Shown here: piece by piece, positions 9,045 to 18,546 of the stretch
How the letters are laid out: each line of letters opens with the position of its first letter
How positions within the stretch are numbered: the first letter of the stretch is position 1
NCBI RefSeq assembly: GCF_001424105.1
Contig: NZ_LMQH01000010.1
Span: 251,416 to 315,415 of the forward strand
Origin: Chryseobacterium sp. Leaf394
GTDB lineage: Bacteria > Bacteroidota > Bacteroidia > Flavobacteriales > Weeksellaceae
Direction of reading: 5' to 3'
DNA length: 64,000 nucleotides
Position numbers and translations under genes: made by a program
The notes under the pieces: model-generated
What the model was told of the DNA's origin: nothing
Database searches by the model: none
The model's input: only the letters and a program-made list of their open reading frames with translations

Positions 9045-9458
9045 TTATTTTGCTACAACAGTTCCTTTGAAAGAAAGAGTTTTAGGAGTTTTGCTGTCGC
9101 TGGTTGTAACGGTTACCGTTTTAATAAAAGCTCCGGGGCTGGCTGCATTGTAATTTGCTGCTACAAATCCTTTTTTGCCTGGTGCAATTGGAGTTTTAGT
9201 ATAATCGGCAGTTGTACATCCGCAAGATGGTGCAACGTTCTCAATGATGATCGGTGCTTTTGAAGTATTTGTAAATTCAAATTTGATCAGTTTTGGAGTT
9301 CCCTGAGGAATATTTCCTACGTCAATCGTTTCCGCTTTCCATTTTACAGCGTCAGCGATTGCGTTCACTATTGCATTATTTGCAACAGGCAGAACTTCAG
9401 CATAGAAAGTTGAGAATGCTAAAACTGCCAATAAAGCGGAGATTTTCAATTTTTTCAT
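9045..9458 (-). CDS. DUF1573 domain exported protein
   Basis: A signal peptide (about 1-20) precedes an immunoglobulin-like DUF1573 domain with the characteristic sequence IDVGNIPQGTP..FEFTNTSK and the Cys motif PSCGCTTADY. At 137 residues it is the single-domain form common in Bacteroidota. It is periplasmic or exported with unknown role. It is divergent from the two-component genes to the right. Confidence 0.9.
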   Translation of the reverse strand: MKKLKISALLAVLAFSTFYAEVLPVANNAIVNAIADAVKWKAETIDVGNIPQGTPKLIKFEFTNTSKAPIIIENVAPSCGCTTADYTKTPIAPGKKGFVAANYNAASPGAFIKTVTVTTSDSKTPKTLSFKGTVVAK

Positions 9459-9517
9459 AAAATTATATTTATTGTTAATATTAAATTTAAGGAATGTGAT
9501 TCAAACTTTTGATGTAA

Positions 9518-9525
9518 CAAATTTA
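9518..9525 (-). promoter_or_regulatory. Candidate -7 element of the DUF1573 gene
   Basis: The minus strand reads TAAATTTG, an exact TAnnTTTG match, 59 bases upstream of the start. No good -33 element at normal spacing was found. Confidence 0.35.
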
Positions 9526-9576
9526 CTACACATTTTGGTAATTATTGTTAATCACTTTCAAAGTTTTGTTAATGAG

Positions 9577-9609
9577 TTGTTAATGATAAATATTAAATAG
9601 ATATTTTTG
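9577..9609 (+). promoter_or_regulatory. Candidate promoter of the kinase-regulator operon
   Basis: TATTTTTG at 9602-9609 fits TAnnTTTG. TTG at 9577-9579 lies 22 bases upstream. The kinase start is 19 bases after the -7 element. Confidence 0.4.
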
Positions 9610-9628
9610 GATAATATTGCTTCTGTAA

Positions 9629-10879
9629 ATGGAAATAAAGAAACTAAATATCATCATCAGCCTTGGTCTGGTTGCCATTGTAGGTATTCTGATTGCCCAA
9701 CTTTTATGGACCAGGCAGGCCTACAGTCTTGAAGATAAAAAGTTTAATCAAACCGTAAATATTGCTCTTCTGGAAGTTGTAGAAAAGCTTTCAGGAGCTG
9801 AAGCGTCTTTTACCAAAAGCCCAATCCAGAATATTGCCAATGATTACTACGTGGTAAACATCAACAACGAATTTCATCCGGATGTTCTGGAATATTATCT
9901 GAAAACAGAGTTTACACGCCTTCAAATTAATACCAATTATGTTTATGCCGTCTACAATTGTCACAGCGACAAAATGTTGTACGGAAAATACATCAGCCCT
10001 GAAACGAAATCTTCGGAACATAAGAAAATCAGTTTTCCAAAACATGACAATCTTACCTATTATTTTTCAATCCGTTTTCCGGATAAAACAACCTATCTCA
10101 TCAGCTCGCTGAGGTTTTGGTATTTACTGACTTTTGCCCTGATCATAATACTTTTGGTCTATGTTTATTCGATTTACACCATTATTCAGCAGAAGAAATT
10201 CTCAGAACTGCAGCGGGATTTCATCAACAATATGACGCACGAGTTTAAAACGCCTCTGTCTTCAATACTTCTGGCAACAGAAGCACTAAATAAGCAGCAG
10301 TCTGTAGCGGAAAATCCGAAACTTCAGACCTATACTTCGATTATTAGCAGTCAGGGTTTAAAACTGAACAGTCACGTTGAGAAAATTCTCAATATTGCCA
10401 AACATGATGCATCCGGATTTGACTTAAAGCTTTCGAAAATAAATCTTTACAGTTTTATTGAAGATATTCTGATGGTTATAAAACAGAAGAATGAGAATAT
10501 AAAAACTGAGCTGAAAATTGATCATGATCTGACTGTTGAAGCCGATGAATTTCACTTCAGTAATGTGGTGTACAATCTTCTGGACAACTCTCTGAAATAC
10601 TGCGATGGAAATCCGGAGATCAAAATTTTTTCCTTAAAAGATTCAAAAGGCTTATATTTAAAGTTTCAGGATAACGGGATGGGAATTCCACAGAAAAATA
10701 TGCCTCACATTTTTGATAAATTTTACAGGGTAAATTCCAAAAAGAGTGATGAGGTTAATGGTTTTGGTTTGGGATTGTTTTATGTAAAAAAAGTAGTGCA
10801 GCAGCATCACTGGAAGATTTCAGTTGAAAATAATCACCACAGCGGAATCACAACTACAATATTCATCCCTTTTAATTAA
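9629..10879 (+). CDS. Membrane sensor histidine kinase (HisKA type)
   Basis: Two membrane segments (about 7-25 and 162-182) flank a periplasmic sensor region of about 135 residues. The HisKA domain follows, with phospho-acceptor H204 in NNMTHEFKTPLSSI. The HATPase domain carries an N box (YNLLDNSLKYC), DNGMGIP, a F box (IFDKFYRV) and GFGLGLFYVKK. The regulator gene begins 8 bases after the stop, so they form an operon. The periplasmic domain is not recognised and the stimulus is unknown. Confidence 0.94.
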   Translation: MEIKKLNIIISLGLVAIVGILIAQLLWTRQAYSLEDKKFNQTVNIALLEVVEKLSGAEASFTKSPIQNIANDYYVVNINNEFHPDVLEYYLKTEFTRLQINTNYVYAVYNCHSDKMLYGKYISPETKSSEHKKISFPKHDNLTYYFSIRFPDKTTYLISSLRFWYLLTFALIIILLVYVYSIYTIIQQKKFSELQRDFINNMTHEFKTPLSSILLATEALNKQQSVAENPKLQTYTSIISSQGLKLNSHVEKILNIAKHDASGFDLKLSKINLYSFIEDILMVIKQKNENIKTELKIDHDLTVEADEFHFSNVVYNLLDNSLKYCDGNPEIKIFSLKDSKGLYLKFQDNGMGIPQKNMPHIFDKFYRVNSKKSDEVNGFGLGLFYVKKVVQQHHWKISVENNHHSGITTTIFIPFN

Positions 10880-10887
10880 TTTGAGCA

Positions 10888-11568
10888 ATGGAGAAATCTA
10901 AAATTTTATACGCTGAAGATGATGAGACTATTGCTTTTCTTATTCAGGACAGCCTTGAAAATTTTTATGAAATAAAACGTTTTTCAAACGGGAAATCTGC
11001 TCTTGAAGCTTTTCATAATGAGCAGTTTGATATTTGTCTGCTGGATATCATGATGCCTGAGATGAATGGTTTTGACCTTGCCGAAAAGATACGCGAAAAA
11101 AATTCCGAGGTTCCTATCATTTTTACATCAGCGAAATCTTTAAAGGAAGACCGCATCAAAGGTTTAAAGATTGGAGCCGATGATTATCTGGTAAAGCCCT
11201 TCAGTATTGAAGAATTAATTCTGAAAATTGAAGTTTTCCTGAAACGTTCCAAAAAAACAGAAACTCTTCCAGAGAATTTCACGGTCGGAAAATACAGTTT
11301 TGATCCTAAAAATTATACATTAAATGACGGTTCAAATACACTTACACTTACACAGCGCGAATCTGAACTTCTTTTTTTCTTCATCCGAAACAAAAATACT
11401 GTACTGAAAAGACAAGATATCCTGAAAGCAATCTGGGGCGATGATGATTATTTTATGGGAAGAAGTCTTGATGTTTTTATATCAAGACTGCGTAAGGTTT
11501 TGGCTGATGAAGAGCATCTTACAATAGAAAATATTCACGGAATAGGTTTTCGTTTTTCTGAAAAGTAA
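10888..11568 (+). CDS. Response regulator, OmpR/PhoB type
   Basis: A receiver domain (1-120) with acidic residues at 10-12, phospho-acceptor D53 (LLDIMMPEMNG) and K103 (LVKPFS) is followed by a winged-helix DNA-binding domain (about 128-225) with TLTQRESELLFFFIRN and LDVFISRLRKVL. It is the output partner of the kinase just upstream. Target genes are not evident. The following GH92 gene is 87 bases away and could be a target, but nothing shows it. Confidence 0.94.
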   Translation: MEKSKILYAEDDETIAFLIQDSLENFYEIKRFSNGKSALEAFHNEQFDICLLDIMMPEMNGFDLAEKIREKNSEVPIIFTSAKSLKEDRIKGLKIGADDYLVKPFSIEELILKIEVFLKRSKKTETLPENFTVGKYSFDPKNYTLNDGSNTLTLTQRESELLFFFIRNKNTVLKRQDILKAIWGDDDYFMGRSLDVFISRLRKVLADEEHLTIENIHGIGFRFSEK

Positions 11569-11655
11569 TTTAATTAAAATTTGATTTTACTTAAATTTAA
11601 TCCATAATATTTTACGGCTGATTTTTATTTAAATTTACGATTCTAATAAAACTTC

Positions 11656-13953
11656 ATGAGAAAGCCGACGATTCTTCTTTTTATCTTTTTTTCAGTTTTC
11701 AGTTTAAATCTGAATGCTCAAAAAACTGAAAAGTTAATTCACTACGTGAATCCACTCATTGGAACTGTGAAAATGGGGCACACTTATCCCGGAGCAACTG
11801 CACCATTCGGAGCGGTACAGCTGAGTCCGGAAACCGATACGATTTCTTATGCTTTAAATGGAAAATATAACGGAGAAGTCTACAAATACTGCGCTGGCTA
11901 CAGATATGAAGACAAAACAATTGTGGGATTCAGTTCGACCCATTTCAGCGGAACAGGACATTCTGATCTTGGAGACTTTCTGGTTATGCCTACGGTTGGA
12001 AAATTACAGCTCAATCCCGGAACTGCAGCCAATCCCGAAAATGGTTACAGAAGCAGATTTTCACATCAAAATGAAAAGGCTGAGGCTGGATATTACAAAG
12101 TAAAACTCGATGATCACAATATTTTAGCTGAACTGACGGCGACTACGAGGGTCGGCGTTCACCGGTACACTTTTCCAAAATCTGATCAGTCGCATATTAT
12201 TTTAGATTTAATGGCCGGAATTTACAATTACGACGGCAAAAATGTCTGGACTTATGTGCGGGTTGAAAACGGCAATACCATCACAGGCTACCGACAAACC
12301 AATGGTTGGGCAAGAACGCGGACTGTTTATTTTGCAATGAAATTTTCAAAGCCCTTTAAATCTTACGGTCAGAAAAATTACGATGGAAAGCAGGTTTATA
12401 ATGGATTCTGGAGAAAATTTGACCAGACAAAAAACTTTCCTGAAATCGCTGGGAAAAATCTGAAAATGTATTTCGATTTTGATACCAGTGAAAATGAAGC
12501 GGTCGAATTAAAACTCGCAATTTCTCCTGTAAGTCAGAGCAATGCCTTAGAAAATTTAGAAAAAGAAACCGGAAATTTAAACTTTGATCAAGTAAAATCT
12601 CAAACTCAGGAAATCTGGAATAAAGAATTAAATAAAATTATTGTTCAGGGGTCTGAAAAGGATAAAACGAATTTTTACACGGCAATGTATCACACCTTCA
12701 TCAGCCCGACGACGTATACCGATTTCAATGGAGAATACAGAGGTTTAGACCAAAATATTCACAAGGCAGAAGGTTTTATCAATTACACAACGTTCTCAAT
12801 TTGGGATACTTACCGTGCGCTGCATCCGTTCTTCAACATCATTCAACCCAAACGGAATAATGATATGGTGAAATCGATGATGGCACATTATAATCAGTTT
12901 TCAATGAAAATGTTGCCTATCTGGTCGCATTATGCCAACGACAACTGGTGCATGAGTGGTTATCACAGCGTAAGCGTGGTTGCAGACGCGGTTATCAAAG
13001 GGAATTATGATGGCGATGCAAAAGCCGCGTTGATGGCCTGCGTGGAAACTGCCAATAAGCGGGATTACGAAGGAATTGGTTTTTATATCGACAAAGGTTA
13101 CATTCCTGCAGAAAAAAGCGGAACTTCAATATCAAACACTTTGGAGTATGCCTATGACGACTGGGCAATTGCTCAACTGGCAAAGCATTTGGGCGAAACG
13201 GAAATTTATAACCAGTTTATCAAACGTTCTGAAAACTGGAAAAATAATTACGACAAATCTATAGGATTTATGCGTCCCCGACTGGCAGACGGAAGTTTCA
13301 AAAAAGATTTTAATGCTTTAAGCACACACGGGCAAGGCTTTATAGAAGGAAATTCGTGGAACTACAGTTTTTTCGTTCCCCAAAATCCGGATGAATTGAT
13401 CAATATGATGGGCGGAAAGAAAAAATTCGCTTCAAAATTGGATCAGCTGTTCACGATGCATTTGCCGGACGAGTTTTTCGCCGATACAGAAGATATTACG
13501 AGAGAAGGAATTATTGGAGGCTATGTTCACGGCAATGAACCTGCACATCACGTTGCTTACCTTTACAATTGGGCTGCTCAGCCATGGAAAACTCAGGCGC
13601 AGATCAGAAAGATTCTGGAAATGCAGTACAAGGCAACTCCCGATGGATTGGGCGGAAATGATGATGCAGGGCAGATGAGTGCCTGGTATATTTTGAGCTC
13701 ACTTGGCTTTTATCCTGTTGCTCCGGGTTCTGAAGATTATGCAATTGGAAGTCCGGCTGTCGAAAATGCAATTCTAAATTTAGAAAACGGGAAAACTTTT
13801 GAAATAAAAGCTATCAATCAAAGTCCGAAAAATGTTTTTGTGCAGAAAATTCTTCTTGACGGAAAGGAAATTAAAAACTTTACTTTAAAACATTCAGATA
13901 TTATGAATGGCGGGAAACTGACATTTTATATGAGTGGAAAAGCTAAGAAATAA
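11656..13953 (+). CDS. Exported GH92 alpha-mannosidase
   Basis: The 765-residue protein has a signal peptide ending near NLNAQ and full GH92 length. Typical family sequences include VNPLIGTVKMGHTYPGAT.PFG near residue 32, TFSIWDTYRALHPFF in the middle and GNDDAGQMSAWYILSSLGF near residue 674, where catalytic acids and calcium contacts of GH92 lie. GH92 enzymes cleave alpha-mannosidic linkages, often alpha-1,2, from N-glycans and mannans. It is not inside a SusC/D-type polysaccharide locus. It converges on the TetR gene with one base between the stops. Confidence 0.93.
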   Translation: MRKPTILLFIFFSVFSLNLNAQKTEKLIHYVNPLIGTVKMGHTYPGATAPFGAVQLSPETDTISYALNGKYNGEVYKYCAGYRYEDKTIVGFSSTHFSGTGHSDLGDFLVMPTVGKLQLNPGTAANPENGYRSRFSHQNEKAEAGYYKVKLDDHNILAELTATTRVGVHRYTFPKSDQSHIILDLMAGIYNYDGKNVWTYVRVENGNTITGYRQTNGWARTRTVYFAMKFSKPFKSYGQKNYDGKQVYNGFWRKFDQTKNFPEIAGKNLKMYFDFDTSENEAVELKLAISPVSQSNALENLEKETGNLNFDQVKSQTQEIWNKELNKIIVQGSEKDKTNFYTAMYHTFISPTTYTDFNGEYRGLDQNIHKAEGFINYTTFSIWDTYRALHPFFNIIQPKRNNDMVKSMMAHYNQFSMKMLPIWSHYANDNWCMSGYHSVSVVADAVIKGNYDGDAKAALMACVETANKRDYEGIGFYIDKGYIPAEKSGTSISNTLEYAYDDWAIAQLAKHLGETEIYNQFIKRSENWKNNYDKSIGFMRPRLADGSFKKDFNALSTHGQGFIEGNSWNYSFFVPQNPDELINMMGGKKKFASKLDQLFTMHLPDEFFADTEDITREGIIGGYVHGNEPAHHVAYLYNWAAQPWKTQAQIRKILEMQYKATPDGLGGNDDAGQMSAWYILSSLGFYPVAPGSEDYAIGSPAVENAILNLENGKTFEIKAINQSPKNVFVQKILLDGKEIKNFTLKHSDIMNGGKLTFYMSGKAKK

Positions 13954-13954
13954 T

Positions 13955-14530
13955 TTATCTGTTTCTGCCAAGCAAGCCGTACAGCAGTTTTTCCTTGATT
14001 TCCGCGTTGATTTCGTCGGTGGATTCTATATTTCTTTTAAACCAGAAATAAGAATTGTTCAAAGTGTGCAGAATAAATCTAGTAGTGAAAGTCGGTGATT
14101 TCAGTTCCCAGTTTTCGGCGGTATAGATTTCAGAAATCAACTGTTCAACTTCCTGCTGATAATTTTTTCTGAGAGCGACAAATTCGCTTAACCGTTCTTC
14201 CAGATGTTTCCATTCATTGGAGTAAATGTGCGTTACGTCGCGGTTTTTTAGAACAATTGAAAGATGTTTGTCGATAAACAGATTGAGTTTTTCTTTTGGT
14301 GGAAGATTGGTGGTTTTTATAACTTGCAGTTCATCAAAGAATTCCTGAGCCACCCCGAAACAGATCCACTCCAGAATTTCTTCTTTCGAACGGATGTGGG
14401 CGTACAGAGACGCCGCCTTAATGTTCAGTTTTGTTGCTAAATCCCGTACAGAACTCGCCGGATACCCTTTTTCCTTGAAAAGTTCAATGGCTACTTCCAG
14501 TATTTTCTGTTGTTTTTCTCTCAATTCCAT
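13955..14530 (-). CDS. TetR/AcrR-family transcriptional regulator
   Basis: The N-terminal helix-turn-helix (about 8-55) reads LREKQQKILEVAIELFKEKG, then SSVRDLATKLNIKAASLYAHIRSKEEIL. The remaining helical domain would bind a ligand. The 191-residue length is usual. No cotranscribed enzyme gene shows its target. TetR regulators of this subgroup often control fatty-acid or aromatic catabolism, but the phenylacetate operon is 33 kb away, so a link is speculation. Confidence 0.9.
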   Translation of the reverse strand: MELREKQQKILEVAIELFKEKGYPASSVRDLATKLNIKAASLYAHIRSKEEILEWICFGVAQEFFDELQVIKTTNLPPKEKLNLFIDKHLSIVLKNRDVTHIYSNEWKHLEERLSEFVALRKNYQQEVEQLISEIYTAENWELKSPTFTTRFILHTLNNSYFWFKRNIESTDEINAEIKEKLLYGLLGRNR

Positions 14531-14937
14531 GATTGGTTACAAAAGTAAATATTCTGAAATTAAATCTATTCTTTTTGTTAATGATTTTCAAACGGTGAGC
14601 TTTTACGTTTTCAAATAAAATTTAAAAATCGTTGACAGACTAATTTTCATAATTAAATCTATCAAATTTACTCAAAAACGGAAATTTTGTCTTCTCTACA
14701 ATTGATAAAAATGTTAAATTCGGAAATTTTGACCTTATTTTTTAAAAAATCAACAATTGAATACTTTTTGCGTTAATGGTTTCAGAATTAAATGATTGAC
14801 CGAACATTAAGAATTTAAACCTCAAAAATTTAACTTCTTAATGTTTTTTAAAGACGAATTCATTTAATTCAGTTTTAAAGTTGAACAAAATTTGATACAA
14901 TTTTAAAATCAATTATTAACCATCAATTATAAATAGT
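14531..14937. other. 407-base gap between TetR gene and clpB
   Basis: The gap is AT-rich. Apart from the hairpin at 14803-14849, which is listed separately, only a CAAATTTA at 14663-14670 stands out. This reads as an exact TAnnTTTG box on the minus strand, 132 bases before the TetR start, without a clear -33 element. No ORF with family features is seen. Confidence 0.6.
14803..14849 (+). promoter_or_regulatory. Large hairpin with T-run in the clpB leader region
   Basis: An 11-bp perfect outer stem (14803-14813 with 14835-14845), a single mismatch and a 5-bp inner stem (14815-14819 with 14829-14833) enclose a 9-base loop. Six T residues follow (14844-14849). In shape it is a plus-strand terminator, yet the nearest plus-strand gene upstream ends 850 bases earlier. 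It sits 89 bases before the clpB start, so it may be an attenuator, a terminator of an unseen transcript, or an operator palindrome. Confidence 0.6.
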
Positions 14938-17532
14938 ATGAATATAAATCAATATACCGTAAAATCACAGGAAGCCATCCAGGCCGCTCAGCAAGTGGCA
15001 ATGGAATTCGGCAATCAGCAGATCGAACCACAACATTTACTGGAAGGAATCTTTCAGGTAGATGAAAACATATCGCCTTTTTTACTGAAGAAGTCTGAAG
15101 CAGATGCCACTTTGTTAAGAGAGCGAAACAGAGAAAATTTAGAAAGACTTCCTAAAGTACAAGGAGGAAACATCTACCTTTCGAATTCAGCCAACAAAGT
15201 TTTGTTGGATGCACCGAATATTGCCAAAAAAATGGGCGATGAATTTGTGACCATTGAACATCTTTGGCTTTCACTTTTGGAAACCAATTCTGAAGTTTCG
15301 AAAACACTGAAAGATATGGGCGTGACCAAAAGCCTTCTGGAAGGCGGAATCAAAGAATTAAGAAAAGGTTCGAAAGCCACTTCTGCAAGTTCGGAAGAGA
15401 CGTATCAATCCTTAAATAAATATGCTAAAAACTTTAATGAATTAGCAGCAGAAGGAAAACTCGACCCGGTTATCGGACGTGATGAAGAAATCAGAAGGGT
15501 TTTGCAGATTTTATCGAGAAGAACTAAAAACAATCCAATTCTAATCGGTGAGCCAGGTGTCGGTAAAACGGCGATTGCAGAAGGAATTGCACACAGAATT
15601 ATCAGCGGTGATATTCCTGAAAATTTGCAGGATAAAACTTTGTACTCTTTAGATATGGGCGCTTTGATTGCCGGTGCAAAATACAAAGGTGAGTTTGAAG
15701 AAAGGTTGAAATCTGTTGTAAATGAAGTTATTAAATCAGACGGACAAATTATTCTTTTCATTGACGAAATCCACACTTTGGTGGGAGCCGGCGGTGGAGA
15801 AGGAGCAATGGATGCTGCAAATATCCTGAAACCAGCTTTGGCAAGAGGAGAATTGAGAGCAATCGGTGCAACGACTTTGAATGAATATCAAAAATATTTT
15901 GAAAAAGATAAAGCATTGGAAAGACGTTTCCAGAAAGTGATGGTGGAAGAACCGGATACCGAATCGGCAATTTCGATTTTGCGTGGAATTAAAGATAAAT
16001 ATGAAGCGCACCACAAAGTAAGAATCAAAGACGAAGCGATTATTGCGGCAGTGGAAATGTCTCAGCGATATATTTCAGACCGTTTTTTACCGGATAAGGC
16101 GATTGATTTGATTGATGAAGCTTCGGCTAAACTGAGAATGGAAATCAATTCGAAGCCTGAAGAGCTGGACGTTCTCGACAGAAAACTGATGCAGATGGAA
16201 ATTGAATTGGCGGCTATTTCGAGAGAAGGCAATCAGACGAAAATCGACCATTTAAAAGAAGATATTTCGAGAATTTCAGAAGAAAGAAACGAAATCAATG
16301 CAAAATGGCTGAAAGAAAAACAAAAGTCTGAGGATTTAACCTCCATTAAAAAAGATATTGAGTCCCTGAAACTCGAAGCAGAAAGAGCTTCCAGAGCTGG
16401 AGATTATGCGAAAGTTGCTGAAATTCAGTACGGAAAAATCAAGGAGAAAGAAGATGCTTTGCAAAAACTCGAACTGGAGATGCAAAACCATCAGAATGAA
16501 TTGATTAAGGAAGAAGTAACTGCAGACAATATTTCAGAAGTGATTGGAAAATGGACAGGAATTCCTGTGACCAAACTTCTTCAGTCTGAAAGAGAAAAAT
16601 TACTGCACCTTGAAACGGAACTTCATCACAGAGTTGTGGGTCAGGAAGAGGCGATAGAAGCGGTTGCAGATGCCATCAGAAGAAACAGAGCGGGTTTAAG
16701 CGACGAGAAAAAACCGATTGGGAGTTTCTTATTTTTAGGAACAACAGGAGTTGGTAAAACGGAGCTGGCAAAGGCTTTAGCTGAGTTTTTATTCGATGAT
16801 GAAAACAATATGACGAGAATTGATATGAGTGAATATCAGGAAAGACATTCCGTTTCTCGTTTGGTTGGTGCGCCTCCGGGATATGTGGGTTACGATGAAG
16901 GTGGACAATTGACGGAAGCGGTGAGAAGAAGACCTTACTCAGTTGTGCTTTTGGATGAAATTGAAAAAGCGCATCCGGATGTTTTCAATACATTACTGCA
17001 GGTTTTGGATGACGGAAGATTGACCGATAACAAAGGTCGTGTCGTGAATTTCAAGAACGCAATTATCATTATGACTTCAAATCTTGGTTCGCATATTATT
17101 CAGGAGAATTTTGAAAATATTACCGAGGAAAATCAGGATGAAATTGTTGATAAAACAAAAATTCAGGTTTTTGATTTGTTGAAACAGACGCTTCGTCCGG
17201 AATTTCTTAACAGGATTGATGAAACGGTGTTGTTCCAGCCTTTACGAAAAAAAGAAATCGGAAAAATCGTTCAGTATCAGTTGAGAGGTTTCAATGACAT
17301 GCTTGCAAAGAGAAATATTATGATGACTGCAACACAGGACGCTTTGAATTATTTAACCAACAAAGGCTACGATCCGGTTTTTGGAGCAAGACCTTTGAAA
17401 AGAGTGATTCAGCAGGAAGTTTTAAATAAATTATCAAAAGAAATCCTCGCAGGAACCGTAAATGACGGCGACAGAATTACGCTGGATTATTTTGAAGAGA
17501 CAGGTTTGGTTTTCAGACCTGCAGAAAAATAA
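14938..17532 (+). CDS. clpB: ATP-dependent disaggregase ClpB
   Basis: The 864-residue protein has the complete ClpB layout: the N-terminal Clp_N repeats (about 1-145), AAA+ domain 1 with Walker A GEPGVGKT at 204-211 and Walker B LFIDEIHTL, the coiled-coil middle domain (about 400-525), AAA+ domain 2 with Walker A GTTGVGKT at 601-608, and the C-terminal ClpB_D2-small domain. It works with DnaK/DnaJ to rescue aggregated proteins in the cytoplasm. No CIRCE (HrcA) operator was found upstream, only the hairpin at 14803-14849. Confidence 0.97.
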   Translation: MNINQYTVKSQEAIQAAQQVAMEFGNQQIEPQHLLEGIFQVDENISPFLLKKSEADATLLRERNRENLERLPKVQGGNIYLSNSANKVLLDAPNIAKKMGDEFVTIEHLWLSLLETNSEVSKTLKDMGVTKSLLEGGIKELRKGSKATSASSEETYQSLNKYAKNFNELAAEGKLDPVIGRDEEIRRVLQILSRRTKNNPILIGEPGVGKTAIAEGIAHRIISGDIPENLQDKTLYSLDMGALIAGAKYKGEFEERLKSVVNEVIKSDGQIILFIDEIHTLVGAGGGEGAMDAANILKPALARGELRAIGATTLNEYQKYFEKDKALERRFQKVMVEEPDTESAISILRGIKDKYEAHHKVRIKDEAIIAAVEMSQRYISDRFLPDKAIDLIDEASAKLRMEINSKPEELDVLDRKLMQMEIELAAISREGNQTKIDHLKEDISRISEERNEINAKWLKEKQKSEDLTSIKKDIESLKLEAERASRAGDYAKVAEIQYGKIKEKEDALQKLELEMQNHQNELIKEEVTADNISEVIGKWTGIPVTKLLQSEREKLLHLETELHHRVVGQEEAIEAVADAIRRNRAGLSDEKKPIGSFLFLGTTGVGKTELAKALAEFLFDDENNMTRIDMSEYQERHSVSRLVGAPPGYVGYDEGGQLTEAVRRRPYSVVLLDEIEKAHPDVFNTLLQVLDDGRLTDNKGRVVNFKNAIIIMTSNLGSHIIQENFENITEENQDEIVDKTKIQVFDLLKQTLRPEFLNRIDETVLFQPLRKKEIGKIVQYQLRGFNDMLAKRNIMMTATQDALNYLTNKGYDPVFGARPLKRVIQQEVLNKLSKEILAGTVNDGDRITLDYFEETGLVFRPAEK

Positions 17533-17560
17533 TTTTTTTTTTCATATTTAGTTTTTTAAT

Positions 17561-17599
17561 GAATCCGTCTCATAACAATGGTGAGTCGGATTCGTTTGT
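17561..17599 (+). terminator. Probable clpB terminator
   Basis: A 12-bp stem with one mismatch (17561-17572 with 17582-17593) precedes a short T-rich stretch. Confidence 0.55.
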
Positions 17600-17773
17600 A
17601 CTTATTGAGTAGAAGATTATGTATATTTGAGAATAATTTACAAACCGATGAAATCTGTTTCACAAATCAATTTCGAGAGAAGCATTGAAAAAAAATGGTT
17701 GATTTAGAAAGAGTCATTCTTTGATAAATTTGATACCTTCATTCATATCTTAATTGCTTTAGCTTTATGTTAT

Positions 17774-18175
17774 ATGACTTATTTTATAGTGATCAGTCAA
17801 CAAACGTTTAATGAAAATGAAAGACTTTTTATCTGCGTATTTATTTTTGCATCATTATTAACTATTTTGATTGCTTTCAAAAAAGTGACTGAGAAGAGGT
17901 TGAAAATTGTTGAAACAAAAAATACAGAGCAGGAAAACAAAAACCAATTAAAGAAAATTTCTCACGAAATAGGATGGTTTGAATTTCGAAACGATCTGAA
18001 CATTTCAATATTTTATGAAGATGCTGGAGATTGGAATAAATACACGAAGATTTTTCTATTTAAAGATAATAAGATTTATTATACTGTATTGACTGAAAGA
18101 TTCAGACTAAACTACCCAACTTTCACACAAAATAATGCTGTGAAAAAACTTTTAAAAAATTTAACTGTAATCTGA
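17774..18175 (+). CDS. Small membrane-anchored hypothetical protein, possibly 5'-truncated by a stop codon
   Basis: As read from ATG 17774 it has 133 residues, with one membrane segment (about 20-38), a charged coiled-coil-like stretch and a C-terminal region containing GWFEFRNDLNISIFYED and YTVLTERFRLNY. No family was recognised. The same frame is open upstream to a TAG at 17705-17707, and before that stop it continues from an ATG at 17648. Joined across the TAG, the extra 41 residues give a normal cytosolic start and an additional membrane segment (HILIALALCY). The gene may therefore be a fresh nonsense pseudogene, or the true start may be 17774. Confidence 0.5.
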   Translation: MTYFIVISQQTFNENERLFICVFIFASLLTILIAFKKVTEKRLKIVETKNTEQENKNQLKKISHEIGWFEFRNDLNISIFYEDAGDWNKYTKIFLFKDNKIYYTVLTERFRLNYPTFTQNNAVKKLLKNLTVI

Positions 18176-18278
18176 TTGATTAGTATAAATTCTAAATTTA
18201 TTTAATATTGTAGTCAGTCACAATGTTTTCTTCTTGATATGTCACTAAAACTTTAATTCGTAGAAGAATTCAGATTCT

Positions 18279-18314
18279 ATAAAAATCAGCAGAAAAATAA
18301 ATTTCCTGCTGATT
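18279..18314 (-). terminator. Rho-independent terminator after the protease-inhibitor pair
   Basis: Minus-strand stem (18306-18314 with 18284-18292) followed by a T run. It lies 25 bases after the small gene. Confidence 0.7.
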
Positions 18315-18338
18315 CAAATCATTAAATAGGCATTGAGA

Positions 18339-18542
18339 TTAAATGCTGTTGTCTCTCTCTTCTTCCACACTCAAAACTCCGTCAATATCTTTGATGTCTT
18401 TCATTTTGAGTTTTTCAGGATCGATGATGATAATTCCTATGGCATCTAAAACCTGAAGAATGGTCGCTTCTTTTTTTCTGAGGTTTTCAGACACCTTGTC
18501 CAGAGTTCCCTCTTCTACTGATATAAGCCATTTTTTTTCCAT
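18339..18542 (-). CDS. Stand-alone subtilisin pro-domain-like protein, candidate protease inhibitor
   Basis: The 67-residue product has no signal peptide. It reads as one small alpha/beta domain: KKWLISVEEGTLDKVSENL, a variable stretch, VLDAIGIIIIDPEKL, and a C-terminal SVEEERD. The N-terminal pro-region of the protease encoded 4 bases upstream has the same order: RYLVVLPE, VLDKLGIIILNEKPKL and IVERER. The best-matched stretch is VLD..GIII. Free pro-domain (I9-like) proteins act as specific inhibitors or folding chaperones of subtilases in other organisms. Close spacing and shared strand indicate cotranscription with the protease. The function is inferred from this similarity. Confidence 0.7.
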   Translation of the reverse strand: MEKKWLISVEEGTLDKVSENLRKKEATILQVLDAIGIIIIDPEKLKMKDIKDIDGVLSVEEERDNSI

Positions 18543-18546
18543 GATA

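Noticed and set aside
15405..16014. Open frames on the minus strand inside clpB
   Set aside because: They lie opposite a complete, well-conserved clpB and have no recognisable product.
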